Source: a virus. From it: a DNA stretch of 36,995 nucleotides. The DNA lies in the IMG/VR virus record IMGVR_UViG_3300017748_005032, positions 1 through 36,995 of that record; one strand, written 5' to 3'. Of the stretch, positions 8,343 to 16,377 are shown piece by piece. The notes under the pieces were generated by a model, which was not told where the DNA came from, made no database searches, and saw only the letters and a program-made list of their open reading frames with translations. Numbering within the stretch: the first letter of the stretch is position 1; each line of letters opens with the position of its first letter. The translations under genes and the position numbers were made by a program.

Positions 8343-9144
8343 TGAATATATTATTTAAAGTATTATAATTAATAGCCTGAGCGGGATCACTAATAGATTC
8401 ATCTGGTCTTGGGTGACATTCTATAATTAGTCCATCTGCTCCTGCTGCTAATGCCGCTTTAGAAATAGGTTTAACAAAGTTTCTATATCCTGTTGAGTGA
8501 CTTGGGTCATATATAATTGGGATGTTAGTTAATTCTTTTAATGCAGGAATCATCATTAAATCAGGGGCCCATCTAATAGTAGGAAACACATGTCTATAGT
8601 TGGGCATACCAACTACACCTCTTAAACAAATAGCAATATTATCATTACCTCCTACCAAAATACGTTCACATGCCCCTAAAATTTCATCTATAGTACCCCA
8701 AGTACCTCTTTTTAATAATACAGGTGTATTACATTTACCTAAAGCATCTAATAATGTATAATTTTGGAAATTTCGAGTACCTATTTGAAATACATCAGCT
8801 ACTTGTGATACTTCATCAATCATGCTTGCATCCATAACTTCTGTTACAATAGGTAGGTCTGTTTCTTGTTTTACTTGTTGTAGTAATCTTAATCCCTCTT
8901 CTCTTAATCCTTCTTTCCAACCATTAGTTTCCTTTAGAACGGGATAAGTACACGGTTTATATGCACCTGCTCTAAATGCATTTGCACCTAATGATTTTAT
9001 TTTTTTAGCAATGTCTACTATTTCGGGTCCCTCTACAGAACATGGTCCCGCTATTTTAGTATATTTCCAATTAAAAGTTTTATTTTTATCAATAGAAATA
9101 TTTAATTTACCTGCTTCTTTTAGTGATTTAATGTAATCGTTCAT
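8335..9144 (-). CDS. DAHP-synthase-like (class I beta/KDO8P fold) enzyme, altered substrate loop
   Basis: 269 residues, a TIM-barrel aldolase that condenses phosphoenolpyruvate with an aldose phosphate. Seen: GPCSVEGPE with the metal-ligand Cys35, QIGTRNFQNYTLL (120-132), PVLLKRG with Lys145, the DPSH motif (213-216) and GADGLIIECHPRP. In DAHP synthases the erythrose-4-phosphate loop reads KPRT; here it reads KPCT (63-66). The phosphate-binding Arg is replaced by Cys, so the aldose may not be erythrose 4-phosphate. It lies directly after a CMP-sugar synthetase gene (17-nt overlap), suggesting it makes a 3-deoxy-2-ulosonic acid that is then CMP-activated. Simple supply of aromatic precursors is the alternative. 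Confidence 0.88.
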   Translation of the reverse strand: MNDYIKSLKEAGKLNISIDKNKTFNWKYTKIAGPCSVEGPEIVDIAKKIKSLGANAFRAGAYKPCTYPVLKETNGWKEGLREEGLRLLQQVKQETDLPIVTEVMDASMIDEVSQVADVFQIGTRNFQNYTLLDALGKCNTPVLLKRGTWGTIDEILGACERILVGGNDNIAICLRGVVGMPNYRHVFPTIRWAPDLMMIPALKELTNIPIIYDPSHSTGYRNFVKPISKAALAAGADGLIIECHPRPDESISDPAQAINYNTLNNIFNG

Positions 9145-9688
9145 TTATGTTTTTTTCTGCGTTTAATAAATCTTGTTCACTGTGGATATTAGTACAATTA
9201 TCTGTCATACTACCTACTCTTCTACTCATATATCCAGATTTAACGTGTTCTGTTTTAGTAATTCTAATTGAACCGTTTCTAGTACCATCAGGGTCTACTG
9301 TAAATAAGTCATCGTATTTATTTTCTACAGTATATGTTAACATTTTATCCAATGGTATTGTCCTATCAGGGTGATCTGGTTGTACACCTACTACATGAGT
9401 AAAACTATCATCACCATATTCCTGAAATATTTTTACATATACATCTGCTACTTCTCTTTCGCCCATAAAATCTTTATCTCTACCTACTACTTTAACCCCA
9501 TAGGATTCTGCTATAGATTTAATTTCTTTATCTTCAGTAGATACTATAATAGAAGATGCTAATATGGATTTTTTAGCATATTCAATTGAGTGTTCAAGTA
9601 ATGTTTTACCTGCTATAATTCTTTTATTTTTACCTACTAATCTTTTAGAATCACCTTTAGCAGGAATTATTACAAATGCTTTTATCAT
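9128..9688 (-). CDS. CMP-sugar (NeuA/KdsB-type) cytidylyltransferase, short
   Basis: 186 residues. The N-terminus has the CMP-ulosonate synthetase signature in the form IIPAKGDSKRLVGKNKR, followed by the TLLEHSIEYAKKS helix and IIVSTEDKEI. These enzymes activate sialic acid, KDO or related 2-ulosonic acids with CTP. It is about 40 residues shorter than usual NeuA or KdsB and lacks part of the C-terminal dimer region. It overlaps the hydroxyacid dehydrogenase gene by 4 nt and the DAHP-synthase-like gene by 17 nt. The three genes are probably one pathway. The sugar itself is unknown. Confidence 0.85.
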   Translation of the reverse strand: MIKAFVIIPAKGDSKRLVGKNKRIIAGKTLLEHSIEYAKKSILASSIIVSTEDKEIKSIAESYGVKVVGRDKDFMGEREVADVYVKIFQEYGDDSFTHVVGVQPDHPDRTIPLDKMLTYTVENKYDDLFTVDPDGTRNGSIRITKTEHVKSGYMSRRVGSMTDNCTNIHSEQDLLNAEKNINERLH

Positions 9689-10614
9689 AATTTATCTATT
9701 GACCATTTATATGCTTTAGTTTGACCTTCAATCGTCATACCCCCTATATGGGGTGTTGCTATTATATTTTTTCCTTCATTCATAGCCTTAATAATAGGAG
9801 ATTTAGTTATGTCATCAAATTCATTTTCAATAACATCTGTTCCATACCCAGTTAATTTTTTAGTATTTAGAGCATCTACTATATCTAATTCATTTACTAT
9901 TTCGCCCCTAGAGGTATTAATAATGTATAAATCTTTTTGGGTTAAGCCAAGTAAATCTTTATTAATCATATATTTTGTTTCATCTGTTACATGGACATGA
10001 AGAGATATCACATCACATATTTGAAACATTTGTTTAAGGGAAGTTTGAGGGGTGTTAATATAAGGGTCATAAATAAAAGTTTGGGCACCAAATGCTTTAC
10101 AATAACCATCCATCATTTTTCCTAAACGTCCATATCCAATAATTCCTATTTTTAAATCTTTAATTTGCCTTCCCATAAATTGAGTATAATCCCAATTATA
10201 CCTGGATACATGATTATTACATTCAGGGATATTTCTAAGTAAAGATACCATTAAACCAAAGGCTAATTCAGATGTAGAAGGTAATTGGTTAATTAATTCG
10301 TAATCATTTTTGTGGCATTGGACTTTAATATTGTTTTCTTTACAATAATCTAAATCAATATGGTTTAGGCCTGTAGAGCAAGAATTAATAGTACTAACAT
10401 TTGTATTATTTAATAATTCCTTATCTATTTTATAGGTTTGTTGATTAGGGTTACAAACTATAGTATCAATATTATGGGATAATAGTAATTCCCTTACAGT
10501 GTCTTTAGATGCTTCTTCATATAAAAAAGGAGTACCTTTAGTCATAAGTAAAGGTATAATACCTTCTAAATGGGACACAGGTGTTATAACTGCTATTCTT
10601 CTATTGTTACCCAT
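9685..10614 (-). CDS. D-isomer-specific 2-hydroxyacid dehydrogenase
   Basis: 309 residues, SerA/PdxB-like. The NAD-binding loop is IGIIGYGRLG, near 155-165. The catalytic triad is in place: Arg in INTSRGEIV, Glu in VIENEFDD, His in TPHIGGMT. Length fits the short family form without an ACT domain. Members reduce 2-keto acids or oxidise D-2-hydroxyacids. The gene ends 4 nt into the CMP-sugar synthetase gene, so it may act on the 2-keto group of a 3-deoxy-ulosonic acid or supply a D-hydroxyacid substituent such as glycerate. Both options are inference. A 13-nt gap separates it from the GT29-like gene upstream. Confidence 0.88.
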   Translation of the reverse strand: MGNNRRIAVITPVSHLEGIIPLLMTKGTPFLYEEASKDTVRELLLSHNIDTIVCNPNQQTYKIDKELLNNTNVSTINSCSTGLNHIDLDYCKENNIKVQCHKNDYELINQLPSTSELAFGLMVSLLRNIPECNNHVSRYNWDYTQFMGRQIKDLKIGIIGYGRLGKMMDGYCKAFGAQTFIYDPYINTPQTSLKQMFQICDVISLHVHVTDETKYMINKDLLGLTQKDLYIINTSRGEIVNELDIVDALNTKKLTGYGTDVIENEFDDITKSPIIKAMNEGKNIIATPHIGGMTIEGQTKAYKWSIDKL

Positions 10615-10627
10615 TTTTGTTCGTTGT

Positions 10628-11173
10628 TCATATCATTTCTATTTTATTTTGTTTGACTAAATCGTTAATGTATTTTTTTTCTTTGCCCCATTCATGTTTA
10701 CCGGGGATATCGGATATATTATGGTTACCCCAATAATGATTGCTTTTCCCAAAATCAAATCCCACTAATGTTAATTGGGAAAATTGTTCTAAAAAATAGT
10801 TAATTGCCAGAAGACCAGTAGTAGGTTTTGAATCAAAAAGGGGTTCAAATCTTTTATAAATAACTTCTATATCTACTTGTTTCTTAATTTTATTTATTTG
10901 TCCCTTATCTTTTGCTGTTGTTAGTATTAAAGCTTTTTCTAGGTTTGTTGTTTCTGATTTTATTTTGGGTAAATTTTTTACTAAATAATTCCTACTATCA
11001 GTAGTTAATTTATAATTTAATACCCAGTAGGTGCATTTTGTACCTAAGTCTTTTTCAAAATCTTTAACTTTAAACCTATTAAACCTAACTACATTTTCAA
11101 AACTATCAATATAGGATCCCAGTTCTTTATTTAGAATATTTGAACTATTTCCTACTAAAATACACTTACTCAT
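10628..11173 (-). CDS. GT29-like (sialyltransferase-motif) glycosyltransferase
   Basis: 181 residues. Near the start, ILVGNSSNI followed by GSYIDSFENVVRFNRF corresponds to the large sialylmotif layout of GT29-like proteins (VGNS...ID..D.V.R.N). Later, TTGLLAINYFL and LTLVGFDFG (about 117-141), then a His-rich HYWGNHN and a KHEWGKEKKYI segment, match the small motif and the final His/Glu region. The family transfers a sugar from a CMP-sugar donor. That would fit the CMP-sugar synthetase two genes downstream, and the pairing strengthens both calls. It overlaps the methyltransferase stop by 8 nt. Confidence 0.72.
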   Translation of the reverse strand: MSKCILVGNSSNILNKELGSYIDSFENVVRFNRFKVKDFEKDLGTKCTYWVLNYKLTTDSRNYLVKNLPKIKSETTNLEKALILTTAKDKGQINKIKKQVDIEVIYKRFEPLFDSKPTTGLLAINYFLEQFSQLTLVGFDFGKSNHYWGNHNISDIPGKHEWGKEKKYINDLVKQNKIEMI

Positions 11174-11786
11174 TTTTATTATTTATAATAATAAAATATC
11201 TAACACCTTTATGGGTAAGCCCATTATCGGGAATTCCTTCATTAACTAATACATCTACAATTTCATATTTTTCTTTAATAAAAGTTTTATATTCATCTAA
11301 TGTAGCCGCAAAAGGATCAGCTGCTTGAGATTTATTATCACAATCCGGACTATATTCTATAATACAAACTCCTTTATTATTTAGACATGACATCCATGTA
11401 TCTAGACATTCTTGTGGTTTACATGAGTGATCAAAAGAATTTGTATAAACTATGTCTGTATTATTGATCCATTCTGGTTTTGTTTCATGGAAATCCCATT
11501 GTATTGTATGAGGATAATCTGTAGCTGTGGGGCTTATTTCGGTACCAATAACTTCAGGAGTGTAGCCTAGAGGGTTCAAAAAATCAATAATATATTGTTG
11601 TTCTAATCCTCTTCTAGTACCATGACATAATATTAATTTTGGGTTTATATTTAGGTCTTTTACTAAATAATCAAGTAAAGAACATAAAGAATTAGGATCA
11701 ACATAAGAATTATTTATCTTTCTTATATTAGCATCAATTTGATTTTTTTTATAATCCTCGTAATTTTTGTATTTATATAATTCCAT
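11166..11786 (-). CDS. Class I SAM-dependent methyltransferase-like protein
   Basis: 206 residues. The central part shows a Rossmann methyltransferase layout: LILCHGTRRGLEQQYI in place of the usual GxGxG motif, EVIGTEISPTA (acidic loop that would hold the ribose), QWDFHE, and DIVYTNSFDHS before CLNNKGVCIIEYSP. The glycine-rich loop is divergent (CHGTRRG), a form seen in sugar-associated methyltransferases. It sits between two glycosyltransferase-like genes with 8- and 14-nt overlaps, so sugar O-methylation is a reasonable guess. DNA or protein methylation is not excluded. Confidence 0.68.
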   Translation of the reverse strand: MELYKYKNYEDYKKNQIDANIRKINNSYVDPNSLCSLLDYLVKDLNINPKLILCHGTRRGLEQQYIIDFLNPLGYTPEVIGTEISPTATDYPHTIQWDFHETKPEWINNTDIVYTNSFDHSCKPQECLDTWMSCLNNKGVCIIEYSPDCDNKSQAADPFAATLDEYKTFIKEKYEIVDVLVNEGIPDNGLTHKGVRYFIIINNKNE

Positions 11787-12549
11787 TATTTTGCTTTTTT
11801 AAAAAGGTTCTGTAAAGTTGGTAATCACTGTAACCCGTATTATTAGGTAATTCAGGCCCACATAATAATCTTTTAGTTTTATTAGGTAATAATTTTAATT
11901 TTTTTAGATGATAAACAGATAACATGTGGTTAGATATACTATTCCATACTGGACATTTTTCTTTTATAATATAGTCGTTAATATGGTTATAAAGTAAACT
12001 AAAATCATCCATGTTTTTACTATTACTAATACACCATAAATCGTCTATTTCATAATCAGTTCCACTTTTATTATTAGGCCATCCCCATGGTACTTTTCCT
12101 TTTGTAGTTCCAGGTATATAAAAAATATCTTTATTAAGATTTGCACAAATAACATCTACAGTCCAAATCATATCAAAACGGGAAGTTATAACAAAATCAT
12201 ATTTAAAATTATTATCGGCTTCATATTTTTGTCTTAGATCATTTACAACTTTTGTACTATACCATTTACTATAATGGGCTTGAACTCTTTTTGTGGGGCC
12301 CGAAACTGTATTTTCGAATACTTTTTGGGGTTCTGTTTTATATAATTTAGGGGTGTAATTTTTTACTAATTCTTTTTCAAATTCATAATCCCATGTATGA
12401 AAAAATACATCAGTGTTGTTTTTATTAATAATGTGTTTTTGGAATGAATTAGAACATTCTTTTAATACTTCATCAGTACCCCCCTTTTTATCATAGGACT
12501 TTCCTCTATCACTGCCTACTAATCCATAAAGACATAAAGCTACTCTCAT
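11773..12549 (-). CDS. Glycosyltransferase-like protein of the sugar block (258 aa)
   Basis: Not firmly recognised. MRVALCLYGLVG at the start, VFFHTWDYEFE in the first quarter and YDFVITSRFDMIW in the middle (about 115-127) recall a group of putative glycosyltransferases common in phage and plant-virus sugar clusters, where R-x-D acts in place of DxD. DLWCISNSKNMDDF and a C-terminal LCGPELPNN follow. No signal peptide or membrane helix is seen. It shares ATGA with the HAD gene upstream and overlaps the methyltransferase by 14 nt. Confidence 0.6.
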   Translation of the reverse strand: MRVALCLYGLVGSDRGKSYDKKGGTDEVLKECSNSFQKHIINKNNTDVFFHTWDYEFEKELVKNYTPKLYKTEPQKVFENTVSGPTKRVQAHYSKWYSTKVVNDLRQKYEADNNFKYDFVITSRFDMIWTVDVICANLNKDIFYIPGTTKGKVPWGWPNNKSGTDYEIDDLWCISNSKNMDDFSLLYNHINDYIIKEKCPVWNSISNHMLSVYHLKKLKLLPNKTKRLLCGPELPNNTGYSDYQLYRTFLKKQNNGII

Positions 12550-12908
12550 ATTTCTATACTTTTAATTCCTTTATTACGTTCTAAGTTTATGGCAAATGCA
12601 TAATTTTCATCACCATAAGGTTTTCTATCATTTATAATATAACGTTTACCACCACCAATACCCATTATTAATTGATCATAAATGATTCCTGCTTCCTCTA
12701 ATTGGTTTTTAGTTACTTCTCTAAGACTTTCCTTTCTACCCGTAGTAAGAATAATATTATAACCCAATTTATCCCACTCTAAAATTTTTTCTATAGTACC
12801 TTCTAATAGATTTAATTTATGTGAGGGCCTTTGTGAATCTGTAGGTTTAGTATGTGTTACTAAAGTACCATCAATGTCACAAAATATAGTAACTGGTCTT
12901 TTATCCAT
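12546..12908 (-). CDS. HAD-family phosphatase, small sugar-cluster type
   Basis: 120 residues from the ATG at 12908 (MDKRPVTIFCDIDGTLV). Another ATG at 12917 adds three residues but deepens the overlap with the upstream gene. Motif I is DIDGTL with both Asp, motif II is the T in ILTTGR, and motif IV is the acidic residue in IINDRKP. No large cap domain is present, as in capsule-cluster HAD phosphatases and PNKP-type domains. It follows the GatZ-like gene and the nucleotidyltransferase-kinase fusion, so it may remove phosphate from a sugar-phosphate intermediate of that module. Confidence 0.82.
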   Translation of the reverse strand: MDKRPVTIFCDIDGTLVTHTKPTDSQRPSHKLNLLEGTIEKILEWDKLGYNIILTTGRKESLREVTKNQLEEAGIIYDQLIMGIGGGKRYIINDRKPYGDENYAFAINLERNKGIKSIEI

Positions 12909-13845
12909 ATAACTCATATAATTTTTTCTTTATATTAGTTTTAATTTGGGTATCAATATTAGGTTTAATTTTTAAAAACTCAGGATTAGATAAAACATAA
13001 TGTCCACATATTTTAATTAAATCTTCTTTTTGTGTAAGTGGATCAAAATCTGTATTGACCCATTTTTCCCATCGTTTAGAATTATAACAGATTTCCCAAA
13101 ATTTATCTAAATCAATATTATTATCTATGTATGTTTGAGTTTCTATAAGACCAAATTCAGGGGCTATATTAATTGAATTTAGACCTAAAGACATTTTTTC
13201 TTTTATAAGATCTACAGGTATATAATCTCCATTATGTTCTTTAGAAAGTAAATTCCAAGATTTAGCTATTTTAACCATATTTAAAAGTCTATTTTTATTA
13301 TACTCTCCAGTATTTAAATTACCTTTTAAAGATGTACCTGATTGAATTACCAAGTATTTAATTTGAGCAAATATTTTTTCTTCTAATGTAGTATGAAGAT
13401 CATTTAATAACATATCTAATTTCCCGGGTTCAAATTTTCTTATGGCTTCCTCGGTTCCTACCTCAAACTCAATATTGGGATTAAGATTATAACAAAATTT
13501 AATCATTTTTATAGTCCATCGTAATCCATCTTTATATTTAGGATATTTTTTCCAGGGATCTATATGAATTAAATTAAAATATTTACAATCTTCTTTTAAA
13601 GAAGTAAAACCATCATCATCTGTATAACCTTGACCTGGACCAGAATGGTCTCTTTTAAGGATTAGTGAGATAGCATGTTTACTAAATTCTTCGGTAGTCC
13701 AGTTATTAACATATCCACCATTCCACTCTATTTGTCTCCTAGAAGGAATTAAGCCTATATTATGTTTTGTTTCATTGCAAAATTCAATAATAGCATTTAC
13801 TATATTTTTAGACATGGGTCCTATGTAATATTTAGGATAATTCAT
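12901..13845 (-). CDS. GatZ/KbaZ-like (tagatose-bisphosphate aldolase subunit-related) protein
   Basis: 314 residues, probably a TIM barrel. RRQIEWNGGYVNNWTTEEF, then LKRDHSGPGQG, then FNLIHIDPWKKY and IEFEVGTEE follow the order seen in the non-catalytic GatZ/KbaZ subunits of class II tagatose-1,6-bisphosphate aldolase (GGYTGM..F, GGDHLGPN, KIHLD, EVGTE). The phage protein is shorter than the bacterial ones (about 420). The GGDH site reads KRDH. It overlaps the fusion gene upstream by 4 nt and the HAD gene by 8 nt. It may act as a sugar-phosphate isomerase or aldolase on its own; no GatY partner is seen. Confidence 0.62.
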   Translation of the reverse strand: MNYPKYYIGPMSKNIVNAIIEFCNETKHNIGLIPSRRQIEWNGGYVNNWTTEEFSKHAISLILKRDHSGPGQGYTDDDGFTSLKEDCKYFNLIHIDPWKKYPKYKDGLRWTIKMIKFCYNLNPNIEFEVGTEEAIRKFEPGKLDMLLNDLHTTLEEKIFAQIKYLVIQSGTSLKGNLNTGEYNKNRLLNMVKIAKSWNLLSKEHNGDYIPVDLIKEKMSLGLNSINIAPEFGLIETQTYIDNNIDLDKFWEICYNSKRWEKWVNTDFDPLTQKEDLIKICGHYVLSNPEFLKIKPNIDTQIKTNIKKKLYELYG

Positions 13846-15368
13846 TGTAAGTTTTTATAAAAATTATATTTCCCAAAATTAAATAAAAATTTATTAAAGG
13901 GGTATTCATGTAATGGGGCCATGTTTAACCAAATTATAGAAGTAAGTAATTCTACCTTTTTAAGGTCATAACCATGTTCTATTATAAATTTATGTAATAA
14001 TTTTTTACATCTTAGCAAAGTACTATTACATAGTATATAACAGTTTTCGGGAGAGTGACTATATAATCCTTGATCTATAATACCATGGTTTACCGTTAAA
14101 TTATGGTTAAGTTTAGCTAGATCGTAGTAAATATCTCCTACTTCTAGATCGCCAGCAAAATCTTGTCTCCAATCTATTAGAGTAAAGTCTTTATTAGTTT
14201 CTATTATATTGTCTAAAATAAAATCACCGTGAAATTGGCTAGGTATTCCATTACATAATTTTTGTTTGTCAATTTGGTCAAATAATGAGTAAATAGATGG
14301 TAAAGACTCCCCATTTATATTGTTACAGTCAGTATATTCTTTTAGGTACAAAGAAATTCTATCCAAAGACTTATCTATATAAAATTTATGGCAGCTAGTT
14401 TTAAAAGAATCTTTAGTTGTTTTAATCCATAAGTTGTTATGGGCCCATTTTAAAAATTTAGTAAATGATACTTCATTTACAGATTTAGAAAAAAGTTTAC
14501 CCTCAGCTTTTTGGTACTTATAAAAATTATTAGTTGATCCTAATATTTGTGGGACTAGGGGGTATAATTTTAGAGCCCTATCTACCCTATTTTTATTAGT
14601 AACAGGATCAGAAAAAAATTTAATAACAAAGTTATCAAAAAAGTAAATTGATTCATTTAATTTGTCTAAAACTTCTATACTACTACCAAAATGTTTTCTA
14701 GTTTTATTTAATTCCGTAACGTTCCCTATATCTAACCATTTATCAATTTGTTTAAATTCAAAAGATATAGATTTTAACATTTCATTAATAACATGTACAT
14801 CCGACAAAGAATGTTTATTAGGAAGATTTTCTAAACAAGACCAGAATAATTTATAATCTTTAATACCACATAATCCTATATAAGGATAGTCATAGTTGAT
14901 TTCTCCTTTTTCATTTATAAGGGTAACTTTACTATTACTAACTCTTAAAGTTCTATATTGAGATGTTTCTTCTTTGTATGCTCCAGCACACCAGTTAGTA
15001 ATAGGGAGAGGAATTTTATCTTCTTTTGTTAGTATTGTATCGCTAGCATGAAATATGAAAGGACACTGGAGGTAAGATTTTGCCTGTAATATGGAATATC
15101 CTAAACTACTTCCTTCTCCTTTAAATTTATCTACATTAATAAATGTAAAATCTTTATCAGGATATGTTAGTTCTAAAAATTCTTTTACATATGAACCAAA
15201 ATGCCCTAAAGTAATAACAAATTTAGTATCTTTAGGATATGATTCTATTATATAAGATAGGGCAGGTTTATCTCCTACTCTAACTAAACATTTATTAGTA
15301 AAATCAGTAAGATTACCTAATCTACTACCAATACCACTTGTGGTTATCAGTACCTTATACTCTTCCAT
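13842..15368 (-). CDS. Sugar-nucleotidyltransferase fused to choline/aminoglycoside-type kinase
   Basis: 508 residues in two domains. Residues 1-230 are a GT-A-like nucleotidyltransferase: TSGIGSRLGNLTDFTNKCLV (glycine loop and Lys26), HASDTIL with the metal Asp110, and WLDIGNVTEL at the end. Residues 240-508 are an APH/ChoK-fold kinase: HGDFILDN (380-387, Brenner motif) and LIDWRQDF (398-405, metal Asp399). The pair resembles LicC plus LicA in one chain, so one protein could phosphorylate a sugar or alcohol and then activate it with CTP or another NTP. The small cupin gene overlaps its start by 14 nt. Confidence 0.85.
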   Translation of the reverse strand: MEEYKVLITTSGIGSRLGNLTDFTNKCLVRVGDKPALSYIIESYPKDTKFVITLGHFGSYVKEFLELTYPDKDFTFINVDKFKGEGSSLGYSILQAKSYLQCPFIFHASDTILTKEDKIPLPITNWCAGAYKEETSQYRTLRVSNSKVTLINEKGEINYDYPYIGLCGIKDYKLFWSCLENLPNKHSLSDVHVINEMLKSISFEFKQIDKWLDIGNVTELNKTRKHFGSSIEVLDKLNESIYFFDNFVIKFFSDPVTNKNRVDRALKLYPLVPQILGSTNNFYKYQKAEGKLFSKSVNEVSFTKFLKWAHNNLWIKTTKDSFKTSCHKFYIDKSLDRISLYLKEYTDCNNINGESLPSIYSLFDQIDKQKLCNGIPSQFHGDFILDNIIETNKDFTLIDWRQDFAGDLEVGDIYYDLAKLNHNLTVNHGIIDQGLYSHSPENCYILCNSTLLRCKKLLHKFIIEHGYDLKKVELLTSIIWLNMAPLHEYPFNKFLFNFGKYNFYKNLQ

Positions 15369-15699
15369 AGTTATCTTCTAATCTAACAATATCGTCTTCA
15401 CCAAAATAAGAACCCAACTGAACTTCAATAAATACTAAATCTGTGTTACCCGTGTTTTTTATTTGGTGTTTTGCTTCAACTGGGATATGAATTATTTGAT
15501 TTGCAATAACAGGGGTTATTTTATCATTTAATTTTAATTCCCCTTCACCCTGTACTACTACCCATACTTCTTCTCTTTTAAAGTGATATTGGTAGCTAGG
15601 TGATTGCCCAGGTTTAATTATAATTTGTTTTACCTTACAATAGTTTGAATCTAGTAGATTTTCAAATGTACCCCAAGGGCGAGTTTCTTTATAATTCAT
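15355..15699 (-). CDS. Phosphomannose-isomerase-type cupin (ManC C-terminal-like)
   Basis: 114 residues, a stand-alone cupin matching the C-terminal isomerase domain of type II ManA/ManC proteins. Seen: RPWGTFENLL at the start, IIIKPGQSPSYQYH with its metal His, EEVWVVVQGEGEL, IHIPVEAKHQI with the second His set, and the ending VQLGSYFGEDDIVRLEDNYGR. The family converts fructose 6-phosphate and mannose 6-phosphate. No GDP-mannose pyrophosphorylase domain is attached, though the nucleotidyltransferase fusion follows directly. It begins one base after the DUF616-like gene ends. Confidence 0.88.
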   Translation of the reverse strand: MNYKETRPWGTFENLLDSNYCKVKQIIIKPGQSPSYQYHFKREEVWVVVQGEGELKLNDKITPVIANQIIHIPVEAKHQIKNTGNTDLVFIEVQLGSYFGEDDIVRLEDNYGRV

Positions 15700-16377
15700 T
15701 TATTTTCTTTTTTGGTGTTTACCCGTTTGTAAAAAGTATTTATTTTTTCTACTATCACCCTCTAAATAATTAAATTTAAAATCATTTTTCCAAGCTATAT
15801 AATTAAAACTTAATTGATCTCTTCTAGAACCATATTTTATTTCAACCCACCAGTCTTCCATATTCTTTATTACATCGGGATCATTATGTTTCCTAAGTAA
15901 AATAGGGTTAGTAGCTAAACCATTGTTGGAGGGATATCCTTCATTTACATATCTACTTACTTGTTTATGCATTAATTGGGGATTATCTTTATAATTCCCA
16001 CTTTGTTGTCCTAATTGCATAATAGCATTATATTCTTGGTAAATACAATCTCTAGGGTCTAAAATAGTCTTATTGTGATCAAAAACTTGATAGTGACTTT
16101 TTTTAATTAAATCCCTAATATCTGATATTATTAAAATATTCCCATCTATCCATACAGAATAATCATAATCCTGAAGGTATCTATGTGGTAAAATTTTATA
16201 TTTTTTAGCGTTCCTGTTGGGGTCATTATATATAGGGGTTGATTTAATTATATTCCAAGTATTAGATTGTAAATCTTCATCCGTAAAACATAAATAATCT
16301 ACTCCTTCCATTTGGAATTGATCCTCATGGAGTATATCGTATTTACCAAATATTGAAGTGTATACTGCTATTCTCAT
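15700..16377 (-). CDS. DUF616-like (TOD1/MUCI70-type) putative glycosyltransferase
   Basis: 225 residues. MRIAVYTSIFGKYD at the start, VDYLCFTDED, then the NRNAKKYKILPHRYL block followed by YSVWIDGNI match the DUF616 family, which is GT-A-like with WIDGN in the DxD position. The C-terminal HNDPDVIKNMEDWWVEIKYG and RRDQLSFNYIAWK segments also fit. It shares ATGA with the upstream GT-B-like gene. Family members act in polysaccharide synthesis. The donor is unknown. Confidence 0.75.
   Translation of the reverse strand: MRIAVYTSIFGKYDILHEDQFQMEGVDYLCFTDEDLQSNTWNIIKSTPIYNDPNRNAKKYKILPHRYLQDYDYSVWIDGNILIISDIRDLIKKSHYQVFDHNKTILDPRDCIYQEYNAIMQLGQQSGNYKDNPQLMHKQVSRYVNEGYPSNNGLATNPILLRKHNDPDVIKNMEDWWVEIKYGSRRDQLSFNYIAWKNDFKFNYLEGDSRKNKYFLQTGKHQKRK

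Noticed and set aside
11180-11187. TATAAATA octamer on the minus strand, identical to the T4 late promoter core, seven bases from the GT29-like start (another at 25080-25087)
   Set aside because: At about 68% AT an 8-mer of A/T is expected several times per strand in 37 kb, and both copies are too close to the start codon to act as promoters for those genes.
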